Source: Nisaea sediminum
GTDB taxonomy: Bacteria; Pseudomonadota; Alphaproteobacteria; Thalassobaculales; Thalassobaculaceae
NCBI RefSeq assembly: GCF_014904705.1
Contig: NZ_JACZCQ010000017.1
Span: forward strand, 1 to 60,751
DNA: 60,751 bases
Reading direction: 5' to 3'
Made by a program: the position numbers and the translations under genes. Below the pieces are notes generated by a model that was not told the DNA's origin, did no database searches, and saw only the letters and a program-made list of their open reading frames with translations. Below are positions 51,849 to 59,176 of the stretch, one piece after another. The first letter of the stretch is position 1, and the number at the start of each line of letters is the position of its first letter.

Positions 51849-52350
51849 GATTGCCTCCTTGGCTATACCGTTGGAGTGGACGGAATCCAATGATTCCGCT
51901 ATATTCATGCCCGTGCGCGAGGGCACTTGCCCCCACGCCGGGCGGCCCCCGATAACAACCGGGCCGCTTGCCACACGGCGCACCTCCTTCCTCCGCACCA
52001 ACGGGCTGGGGGTTCGAATTTGACCAGAACGCCGGTCGCACGGTCGCTCTGGTCGGTGAGGCCGATTTAGGGGTGTCCGTATCCGGATCAGGGCTTGCGG
52101 ACACCCCTGCCTATTTCATCATTGCCCCGGGTATCGGTCGGCTGAACGCCGGGGCTCGCTTCCAACAAGGCCATCAGGCCCTCCCGGTCACAACATGTTG
52201 TGAGCAACATCGCCCACGACACCATGAGATCGCATTCTGGCGCGCCTGTCAAGGGGGCGGCGCCAGAAAACGCGTAAGATTTTGTTGCCGCGATGCGCGT
52301 AATCGCCTATCTATGTGTTGGTAATTTGTTACGTAACATAGGAGGCGGCT

Positions 52351-53085
52351 ATGGCTGTTCGGGTCAGAAGTCCAAACTATCCCAACATTTCTCTGTCTGA
52401 CGCGATAGAGAAAGCGGAGAAGATTTTTGCTGTTGATCGTACGTACAGTATTGACCGCGAGGTGGCGGTGGGACATGCCGGATACTCAAGCCTAAACGGA
52501 GCATCGGCTAAGGTCCTTGCCTCGATGATTCAGTATGGGCTTCTGGAAAAGGCCGGTAAGAATCAGGTCCGAGTGACGCGCCTCGCGGTTGCAATCATGC
52601 ATTCGGAAAGCGACGCGGCGAAATCGGAGGCGATCATGGAGGCGGCCTTCAGGCCTTCGCTTTTCGCGGAGCTACGGAACGAGTTCCCCGGCGGGGTGCC
52701 GTCTGAGGCGTCGCTGCGCAGCTACCTTCTTCGTCAAGATTATTCGAATGCCGCAATAGGTCCTGCAATCAGGTCTTACATCCTAACTTACGAGATGGCG
52801 GAGCAAACGCGCGCAAACGAAAGTCATGGCGTGAGGTCAGTCGCAGCTACAGAATCGAATGATGTAGTTGATGTTTCAGAGGAAACCGATATGAGCACTC
52901 AAGTAGCGCAACCGAGTCAAAAGATTCAGGCGGCGCCGATTCCGCCCGCGCCTGAGACTGATCTGAACGACATTCAGTGGGTGGTATCAGGCGGCACGGT
53001 GAAGATCAGCGCGACGCTGGATATGGAAGGCATTGGACGACTTGAGCGCAAACTTGCCGCGATGAAGGAGCTTCTGTCAGATTGA
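52351..53085 (+). CDS. Cargo protein with winged-helix-like start
   Basis: 244 aa, ribosome site GGAGG. The N-terminal 120 residues (NISLSDAIEKAEKIF, HAGYSSLNGASAKVLASMIQYGLLEKAG, VRVTRLAVAIMHS) look like a DNA-binding winged helix. An acidic linker and a short C-terminal beta/coil region (WVVSGGTVKISATLDMEG) follow. No named family. Convergent, nine nt overlap with the next gene. Confidence 0.6.
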   Translation: MAVRVRSPNYPNISLSDAIEKAEKIFAVDRTYSIDREVAVGHAGYSSLNGASAKVLASMIQYGLLEKAGKNQVRVTRLAVAIMHSESDAAKSEAIMEAAFRPSLFAELRNEFPGGVPSEASLRSYLLRQDYSNAAIGPAIRSYILTYEMAEQTRANESHGVRSVAATESNDVVDVSEETDMSTQVAQPSQKIQAAPIPPAPETDLNDIQWVVSGGTVKISATLDMEGIGRLERKLAAMKELLSD

Positions 53086-53418
53086 CTTGGTAGTGTGTGG
53101 CTCCTCAATCTCTGTAAGTCTGAGGATGCAGCGTGTTGGGATGCGCATTACGCCAGAAACCTGCACGCTGTCCCCGCTGTTGAAGGCGCCCATGTTTGGC
53201 GCAAGCGCCTTAACGTCTTCACCGTCATAAATCAGCCAACCCACGGAAGCGCACCGAACAGCCGAGCCCGGTTCAAAATCGGACAGAAACCCCCAACTTG
53301 ATGTAGGCTGTGCACTGTCTTCCCATTCAACGAAGACGAGGGGACATTGATTGGCAATGGAACGGGAACGCTTATCCTTACGCGAGGCCCTGGACGCGGA
53401 TCGCTTAGAAGACTTCAT
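53077..53418 (-). CDS. Small cargo protein
   Basis: 113 aa from ATG 53418, with no strong ribosome site. The basic start is followed by PLVFVEWEDSAQPTSSWGFL, CASVGWLIYDGEDVKALAPN and GVMRIPTRCILRLTEI, a compact beta-rich protein. No function known to me. Confidence 0.5.
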   Translation of the reverse strand: MKSSKRSASRASRKDKRSRSIANQCPLVFVEWEDSAQPTSSWGFLSDFEPGSAVRCASVGWLIYDGEDVKALAPNMGAFNSGDSVQVSGVMRIPTRCILRLTEIEEPHTTKSI

Positions 53419-53486
53419 CCGGCAGGAAGAGGTGCTCGGCGCTGTTGCGGATCGGTCCGCTTTTGAATCCGTGGTGGCCACGGCTG

Positions 53487-54365
53487 TCAAACCGCGCCAA
53501 TCAGGAGATCGAACATCGCATTCTCCATCTGACGATGGTTCGACCGGAACGTAAACTCGTTCAGATACCGATCCATGTACTTCCGCGACACGTGAATGTG
53601 CGTGCTGCGGACTGAGTTCTTGAACAGCTTCCAGAAGCCCTCGATGGTGTTGACGTGGTGCACGGCGTTGGTGCGGTAGTCGTACAGCGCCCATTCCTTG
53701 TCGCCGTGCTTGACGGCAACGTGCTTGTAGCCGTCTCCGGTCAGTAAGCCGTAGCTCATCAGTTCGTCGGTCGAGACCAGCGAGCCCTTTTCGACCTTCT
53801 CGTCAACGACGCCCTTGAGGGTCTTGAGCTTGATATCCGGGATGACCTGAGCGTGAACCCGACCACCGCGCTCGGCAACGCCCATCACGATGGTCTTGCC
53901 GGGAGCGCCACGGCCCCGTTTGCCGCCGGAACGCTTGCCGCCAACATAGGCTTCATCAAGTTCGACGTGGCCACGGAACAGGTCTTTGATTTCAGCCTGT
54001 TCCATAAGCTGGCGGATCTGCTGGCCCATGCGCCACGCGGTTTTGTAAGTCACGCCAAGCTGGCGCTCCAGTTCCTTGCCGGACACGCCGTGACGGGTCG
54101 TGACAAAGAGGAAGATCGCGTAGAACCACAGTTGCAGCGGAGTGCGGCTGTCCTGAAAGATCGTACCGGCGCACGGATACAGATGCGCGCCACAGTGAGC
54201 GCAGGCATACGCCTTGCGATTGGTCATCCGGTGGAAGCTGCTTTCCGTCCCGCAGTCACGGCAGACGTGGCGCAGACCGTAGCGGACCTCCATGACGTGA
54301 TGCAGGCACGCATCGTCATCCGGGAACCGCTTGAAGAAATCGCGAACTGTGAACTTACCTGACAT
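53487..54365 (-). CDS. IS1595-family (ISXO2-like) transposase
   Basis: 292 aa from ATG 54365 (GGAGG five nt before it). Zinc ribbon C35-x2-C38 and C55-x2-C58, then the DDE-type core: D137 in HVELDEAYVGG, D200 in STDELMSY, and N239/E242 in HVNTIEGFWK. It would move the element by cut and paste through the terminal repeats. Intact by length and motifs. Confidence 0.9.
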   Translation of the reverse strand: MSGKFTVRDFFKRFPDDDACLHHVMEVRYGLRHVCRDCGTESSFHRMTNRKAYACAHCGAHLYPCAGTIFQDSRTPLQLWFYAIFLFVTTRHGVSGKELERQLGVTYKTAWRMGQQIRQLMEQAEIKDLFRGHVELDEAYVGGKRSGGKRGRGAPGKTIVMGVAERGGRVHAQVIPDIKLKTLKGVVDEKVEKGSLVSTDELMSYGLLTGDGYKHVAVKHGDKEWALYDYRTNAVHHVNTIEGFWKLFKNSVRSTHIHVSRKYMDRYLNEFTFRSNHRQMENAMFDLLIGAV

Positions 54366-54412
54366 GGGTGCCTCCGTTGACACCCTTAATATAGGCGATC
54401 AGCTTACTTGCT

Positions 54413-54892
54413 TCAAGGGGATAATCCCGTTTCTTTTAATAAAGCCGTCGTGTAGCTGTCGATTTGTACACCATTTTTCTTGCCTAGGCATAAAATTTCA
54501 TCCTTTGTGAGTGACATTAAGATATCTGCGTCATTTCCTCGACCCGCTAATGTTGCCTTCAGTGCAGCTTTAATGGCGGCAGATTTCTCAATCTCATTCG
54601 GGTCTACTTCACCCGCTCTCTCGTACCAGCGCAGCAAGTCCAGTTGTTTGTCATCAGGTATGTCATCGGGTCCGGCATCACCCAACACCGCGCTAGCGTG
54701 ATATCTCGCATTCTCGTTTTTCTTACGGTCCACCCACTCCTTAACCCGTTCCCCAAAATGATCTCCCAGCGCTTTCGCTGCAGGCCCTAAAAATGCTTTG
54801 ACTGGATTGATGTCCGAGACCGTTTTCGTTACTTCCGCAACCTTCGCCGCTGCATCCAGCGCGGGCGTTCCACACTTGTTCTCTTCATCCAT
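54413..54892 (-). pseudogene. 5' part of a family C gene cut by the insertion element
   Basis: 159-aa frame. Residues 10-140 (KVAEVTKTVSDINPVKAFLGPAAKALGD, WVDRKKNENARYHASAVLGDAG, DLLRWYERAGEVDP, AAIKAALKATLAG) closely match the N-terminal domain at 45879. The frame ends in TGLSP, read from the element border. The missing rest is at 50286-50510. Confidence 0.75.
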
Positions 54893-55008
54893 GGCACTCC
54901 TGCCTCTAAGTTAAACTCGCAACAAAAACGCGAGTAAATTAAGGCATTTCGGACGTCTGCAGTCTATGGCGCATCCACCAATTTTCGTGAAAGATCTATC
55001 TTTGAAGA

Positions 55009-55350
55009 ATGAGTCGAACACCCAATAGATCCACCTACGCCAAAGCCGCCGACAAGACATTCCGCCACGGTGTAGACAATGATCTGACCGGGGCCGAATT
55101 CAGCGCGGCCCTGACCTGGGTGGCTGACCGCCAGCTCACCAATTGGGATATCAAGCATGGCGCCGACGTCGCCGGGCGATGCTACCAGTTTGCCGGCCGC
55201 TATTACTTTCCGGACCGTGAGACAGCAGAAGCGTTTCAAAAGGCGTTCGGCGGGCGGCGCTGGTCTCTTGCCGATCTGTCCGAACGTCAGATGCTCATCG
55301 CCAAGGAGAGGGAGATCGCTCGGGACCGTTCAGCGGACGATTGCGCATAG
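55009..55350 (+). CDS. Small uncharacterised protein
   Basis: 113 aa. Contains LTWVADRQLTNWDIKHGADVAG, CYQFAGRYYFPDRETAEAFQKAFGG: a mixed alpha/beta fold that looks complete. It lies just upstream of the CRISPR effector on the same strand, 133 nt before its start. There is no evidence that it belongs to the CRISPR system. Confidence 0.5.
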   Translation: MSRTPNRSTYAKAADKTFRHGVDNDLTGAEFSAALTWVADRQLTNWDIKHGADVAGRCYQFAGRYYFPDRETAEAFQKAFGGRRWSLADLSERQMLIAKEREIARDRSADDCA

Positions 55351-55483
55351 CCTGTGGGCCCTCACGGATTTGTTCGAAGTCATATCAAATCGAGCAATAC
55401 ACCCTTCAGGGGAAAATGTGGCTCGCATGTTTCTCTAGGGGTCGATAGCATCAACGGTCTTGGATCCATCCAAGAGAGGCACC

Positions 55484-57184
55484 GTGGCTGGCCAGTACCT
55501 GACAGCAGTGTTCGAGATGAGGCCGACGCGGCGGAAGGCTGCCGTGTTGGAGCGCGTCCGTTCGCAAGTTGAGGAAGCTTTCTGGTCCATTCTCGAAGAG
55601 GTACGGGCGGACGCCGAGGGCATCATCGCGGAGCCGGACCGAAAGACCCGCGTTGCTGAGTTGAGAAAACTTCAGGCGCGAGCCCTGACTGTTGCACGGG
55701 CGTCCAACCTGAATGAACCGGTTTCCAACGGGCTGGTCCGGGACGTGGGAATGGCGGTCGGTAGCTATATCGAGCTTCGACGTGGGGGGCACGAAGCGGA
55801 GTGGCCCGCGCAGTCGCAGCCACAGCCAGTCGTATACGCCTCTGCGCTCACCGCCTTGCGAACGGCATCCACGCGCGATCAGGAGAACGCCGCCCGCGAT
55901 GAAATGAGCCGCGCGCGTCGGGAGCCTCAGCCGAGGCCCTTTACGCTTGCGCGGGCGCGGGACGCCTTGATCGTGCGCAAAGGCACCTCTGGGGGCTTGT
56001 CTGTCGTCCTGAACCTGGTGCCAGCTGATGATCCCCGTGCGCGTCTATCGATCCTGCATGAAGGAATCGAAGCCAGTTCGGGGGAGTTCATCAAAGCGGG
56101 GAAGAGCCGGTCCAAGATCATCGTCCCCTTGTCTTGTTCCAAGTGGCACGAGAACAAGTTTCTTGGCGGCAAGGCAATCCTGCGTTCCAGCCTTGTGCTG
56201 AGGAAGGGCGAGCGTTGGTTCCTCCAAGCCCAGTTCGAGATGCCGGAGCGGGATCTTGAACTAACCGAGCGGTCTATCGGGATCGATAGGGGGATCGTGA
56301 ACCCCGTTGCGGTGAGTGTCGTTGATCGGGACGGCGCTATTCTGGAAGCCTCTGAGCCGCGCGGGGCCGAGATAGGGCAGGCGATCCGGGAGTCCGAGCG
56401 CCAGAGGCGGGCCGAGCAGAGACGGCGGGGGCATACCAGGCGCCGTTATGCCGAACGCGTAGACAACTCGCTCCATATCCTCGCGAACGAGATCGTCCGG
56501 ACCGCTGTTCGTCATCGGGCACCGGTCAGCCTTGAAAAACTCGACGAGTTCAAGAAAACGATCGTCACGCCGCGGCCGAAGGGCGGGCACAAGGGAGGCT
56601 GGAGGCGGACCCTAAAGCGTGCGCAGTTGGGGAAGCTGGAGCAGATACTCAGCTACAAGCTCGCGCTCGCTGGCCTGCCGCAGCCCAGAAAGGTGGTCGC
56701 GGGCGGGACTTCGATTACCTGCCCGTCGTGCGGCCACAGGGACGGCAAGAATCGGCCGGAGCAAGACAAGTTCCTGTGTCTCAGCTGTGGGTTCACGGCC
56801 CATGCGGACGTTGTAGGGGCTGTGAACATTGGGCGCCGTGGCGTTGTCATGCGCGGAGTTAAGAAGGGCGACAAGCTTGCGCCCAAAGAAAGAGACATGG
56901 TCATGGCCCTCCGGGATCGTGACGATGGCGGTCTCGGGCCACTCGCCAATCCGGGCGGGTGGGTAGTCGCAGACCGCGCTTCTGCCGTTGGCGCGGACGA
57001 CCAGTCCGCTGGCGTTACGTCAATGGCGGGGCAGAAGTCACTTCATGCCGACCAAAACGGTGGAAACACCGTACTCGCAGAGCGGGTTGGCCTCGTTTTT
57101 TCGGCTTCAGATGAGGATGATGGTGCAGTCGAATCAGGCGATTATCGCAGGGGCGGTTCCTCGAGGCCTCCAAACGAGGGGTGA
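55484..57184 (+). CDS. Compact type V CRISPR effector (Cas12/TnpB-like RuvC nuclease)
   Basis: 566 aa from GTG 55484, which has AGAGAGG five nt before it; TTG 55460 is less likely. N-terminal helical and beta region (1-260) as in small Cas12/TnpB proteins (TAVFEMRPTRRKAAVL). RuvC-I has D268 in SIGIDRGIVNPVA, RuvC-II E351 in VSLEKLDEF, RuvC-III D442 in HADVVGAVNI; zinc pairs C413/C416 and C432/C435. All three catalytic acids are present. The 120-residue tail after RuvC-III is unusual. The stop codon lies in the first CRISPR repeat. V-U/V-M (Cas12m-like) is my best guess; the subtype needs a tree. Confidence 0.88.
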   Translation: MAGQYLTAVFEMRPTRRKAAVLERVRSQVEEAFWSILEEVRADAEGIIAEPDRKTRVAELRKLQARALTVARASNLNEPVSNGLVRDVGMAVGSYIELRRGGHEAEWPAQSQPQPVVYASALTALRTASTRDQENAARDEMSRARREPQPRPFTLARARDALIVRKGTSGGLSVVLNLVPADDPRARLSILHEGIEASSGEFIKAGKSRSKIIVPLSCSKWHENKFLGGKAILRSSLVLRKGERWFLQAQFEMPERDLELTERSIGIDRGIVNPVAVSVVDRDGAILEASEPRGAEIGQAIRESERQRRAEQRRRGHTRRRYAERVDNSLHILANEIVRTAVRHRAPVSLEKLDEFKKTIVTPRPKGGHKGGWRRTLKRAQLGKLEQILSYKLALAGLPQPRKVVAGGTSITCPSCGHRDGKNRPEQDKFLCLSCGFTAHADVVGAVNIGRRGVVMRGVKKGDKLAPKERDMVMALRDRDDGGLGPLANPGGWVVADRASAVGADDQSAGVTSMAGQKSLHADQNGGNTVLAERVGLVFSASDEDDGAVESGDYRRGGSSRPPNEG

Positions 57185-57455
57185 CCGCGACTAATCCCTG
57201 AGTGCTGCGGTCATCTTGTCGGTTCCTCGAGGCCTCCAAACGAGGGGTGACCGCGACGACCCGGAGAATGCAGCATGATTGAGTTCGGTTCCTCGAGGCC
57301 TCCAAACGAGGGGTGACCGCGACGATCACCTCATCCTTGCGGTCGAGTGCGGAGTTCCTCGAGGCCTCCAAACGAGGGGTGACCGCGACCTAACTCCCCC
57401 TTAGCTCAAGTGAGGATGCGTTTCTCAAGCCCTCCAAACGAGGGGAAACTGAAAC
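57156..57455 (+). CRISPR. CRISPR array, five 36-nt repeats and four 30-nt spacers
   Basis: Repeats start at 57156, 57222, 57288, 57354 and 57420. The first four are identical: they begin GTTCCTCGAGGCCTCC and end GGGGTGACCGCGAC. The fifth has eight changes, typical of the leader-distal end, so the array reads on the + strand. Spacers (57192-57221, 57258-57287, 57324-57353, 57390-57419) are all different and all exactly 30 nt. The repeat can fold CCTC/GAGG around CAAAC. There is no separate leader; the effector gene runs into repeat 1. Confidence 0.97.
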
Positions 57456-57479
57456 CACCTAGCCTGGCTCCTTCTTTTC

Positions 57480-57761
57480 TCCTCCCTTGGGGGAGGAGCG
57501 GTTTCCTTTAAATCTCGCATCCGCTCAGTGCGGGAAGGGGACGCTGCCCCCTCCCCACAAAGGCTGAACTCGCATCCGCTCGCGTCGTTCCGGGTCTCCC
57601 CAGGTTTCGGGCCGAGGCCCTGCAACCGGCCGCATAGCGGCCCCCTAAAGGGTGGGCGATACCCCTCCCGGAACGCCGGCCTTTCACCCCACTCCCGCTC
57701 CTCGCCGGAGAGGCAGGGTTGCAGTTGTGAACAGCAACCCAGCCACAAAAAGGGGCAGAAC
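57480..57761 (+). repeat. Repeated structured leader, copy C, before ardC
   Basis: About 280 nt, nearly the same as 48070-48351. Starts with CTCCTCCC/GGGAGGAG (which may also end the CRISPR transcript), carries the same blocks, then hairpin GGGTTGC/GCAACCC, then AAAAAGGGGCAGAAC just before the ardC ATG. Confidence 0.85.
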
Positions 57762-58676
57762 ATGACCGGCAAATCTCCGAAAACCGATCACATGCAGGCA
57801 GTGACCGACCGCATTATCGCGGCACTGGAAGAGGGCGTGCGCCCTTGGCAAAAGCCGTGGGACGCGGGCGCGATCCCGGAGCAGCCGTTGCGCGTAACCG
57901 GCGAAGCCTATCGGGGAATCAATGTTATTGCCCTTTGGATGGCCGCGCAGGCGAGCGGCTATACCTCGCCCTACTGGATGACCTACCGGCAGGCCGGGGA
58001 ACTCGGCGGACAAGTTCGCAAGGGAGAGAAGGGCGCCGCTGTTTTCTATGCCGGAACGATGAACGCCAAGGAGGAGGACGAGGCGGACACCGACGAGGAC
58101 GCCCGCGTTATCCGCTTTATGCGGTCCTACACGGTGTTCAATGCCGACCAGATCGACGGACTGCCCGAGCACTTCTATCCGGCGCCGTCCGCGCCGCGTC
58201 CGTCTGCCGAGCGGAACGATGCCGCCGAGCGGTATTTTGCCGCGACCGGCTCCGATGTTCGGCACGGCGGAAACCAAGCTTTCTACGCCTACGGCGGCGC
58301 GGCCGATTATATCCGCATGCCCCCGTTTGAGACCTTCCCGGATGCCGAAAAATACTATGCGACCCTTGCGCACGAACATATCCACTGGACCAAAGGCCCG
58401 GGCCGCCTTGAGCGGGACTTCGGGCGCAAGAAATGGGGCGATGACGGATACGCCCTGGAGGAGCTGGTCGCCGAACTCGGTTCCGCGTTCCTTGGCGCCT
58501 CTCTGGGGCTCCGACCGGACCATCTCACCGATCACGCGTCCTATATCCAAAGCTGGCTGAAGGTTCTGAAGGACGACAAGCGGGCGATCTTCCGCGCCGC
58601 ATCCCATGCACAGAAAGCCGTCGATTTCCTCGACGGCTTCCAGCAAGCGGCAGCGATGCCGGAAGCGGCGGAGTGA
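57762..58676 (+). CDS. ardC: ArdC-type antirestriction protein
   Basis: 304 aa. N-terminal ArdC domain (about 8-140: VTDRIIAALEEGVRPWQKPWDAG, YRGINVIALWMAA), which binds single-stranded DNA in the family. C-terminal zincin-like domain with H204-E205-H206-I-H208 and a following EELVAELGSAF. It protects entering plasmid DNA from host restriction. Early expression after transfer would make sense and fits the special leader before it. Confidence 0.9.
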   Translation: MTGKSPKTDHMQAVTDRIIAALEEGVRPWQKPWDAGAIPEQPLRVTGEAYRGINVIALWMAAQASGYTSPYWMTYRQAGELGGQVRKGEKGAAVFYAGTMNAKEEDEADTDEDARVIRFMRSYTVFNADQIDGLPEHFYPAPSAPRPSAERNDAAERYFAATGSDVRHGGNQAFYAYGGAADYIRMPPFETFPDAEKYYATLAHEHIHWTKGPGRLERDFGRKKWGDDGYALEELVAELGSAFLGASLGLRPDHLTDHASYIQSWLKVLKDDKRAIFRAASHAQKAVDFLDGFQQAAAMPEAAE

Positions 58677-58681
58677 GGGCG

Positions 58682-59176
58682 ATGTTCAGACCTGATAGCG
58701 CCCAGATCGCACGCATCGATGCAGCGTTTGAGTCCTACCGGAGCGCCCCCGGCGCTCCGACGGATCGGACATCGGTTCGAATGCTCTATGACCTTCTTCA
58801 TTACATGCGCGCGCATGAGGATATGAGGGCGTCGGAAATATTCCACTGGCATCGCTATGTGTGGCGGAACTTCGAATGCGACATGGACGGGCTCGACCGA
58901 CCGGCGCATAGGCCCGCCCCGGCTTCGCGCACTGTTGCCACCAAAGCGGTTAGCGACGAACGGACCACCAAACAATTCGAACGCGGCCGGAAAATGATGC
59001 TGGCAGCGATCAAGGAAGAACGGCCCAAGTGCGGAGAAACGCTGGCCGATTTGCTTTGTGCCTTGATGGTCTACGAGCATGCGCAACAGGGTTTCTCGGA
59101 GGCGGAAATCCGGAGCCGATATAGCGCGACTTTCGATGCGTTCGAGCGAGAGTTTCGAAAGGGGAAGCAGCCATGA
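58682..59176 (+). CDS. Small helical protein between ardC and the methylase
   Basis: 164 aa from ATG 58682 (GAGTGAGGG ribosome-site area, five nt after the ardC stop). Mostly helical, His/Arg-rich, no known motif. It overlaps the methylase gene by four nt, so all three genes form one operon. Confidence 0.6.
   Translation: MFRPDSAQIARIDAAFESYRSAPGAPTDRTSVRMLYDLLHYMRAHEDMRASEIFHWHRYVWRNFECDMDGLDRPAHRPAPASRTVATKAVSDERTTKQFERGRKMMLAAIKEERPKCGETLADLLCALMVYEHAQQGFSEAEIRSRYSATFDAFEREFRKGKQP

Larger units (their letters stand above)
50511..54430. mobile_element. IS1595-like element with cargo genes
   Basis: Both ends carry the same 26-nt inverted repeat, reading inwards ACGGGATTATCCCC and on through TTGAAGCAAGTA (left 50511-50536, right 54405-54430). 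The transposase lies next to the right end. Four further genes lie inside (50800, 51678, 52351, 53077). Size 3.9 kb. The expected 8-bp target repeat is not seen (TACTGGAC left, GTTTCTTT right when counted from GGG), so rearrangement or one-ended events are possible. Confidence 0.82.

Noticed and set aside
52005-52025. GGTTCGAAT resembling a tRNA T-loop
   Set aside because: Flanking bases do not pair into a T-stem and no acceptor, D or anticodon arms are present. No tRNA or rRNA gene was found in the window.
50505-54436. 8-bp target duplication of the IS1595-like element
   Set aside because: Flanks TACTGGAC and GTTTCTTT do not match, and shifting the border by a few bases does not help.
55484-57184. 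Effector gene could be an ordinary IS605/IS607 TnpB
   Set aside because: There is no TnpA gene, no obvious element ends, and a precise 36/30-nt CRISPR array starts inside its 3' end. TnpB guides come from element ends, not from such arrays. The tree test is still needed.
57015-57371. 118-aa minus-strand frame with repeated VAVTPRLEASRNR
   Set aside because: It is the CRISPR repeat read backwards: 66 nt per unit is divisible by three, so repeats give a false repeat protein.
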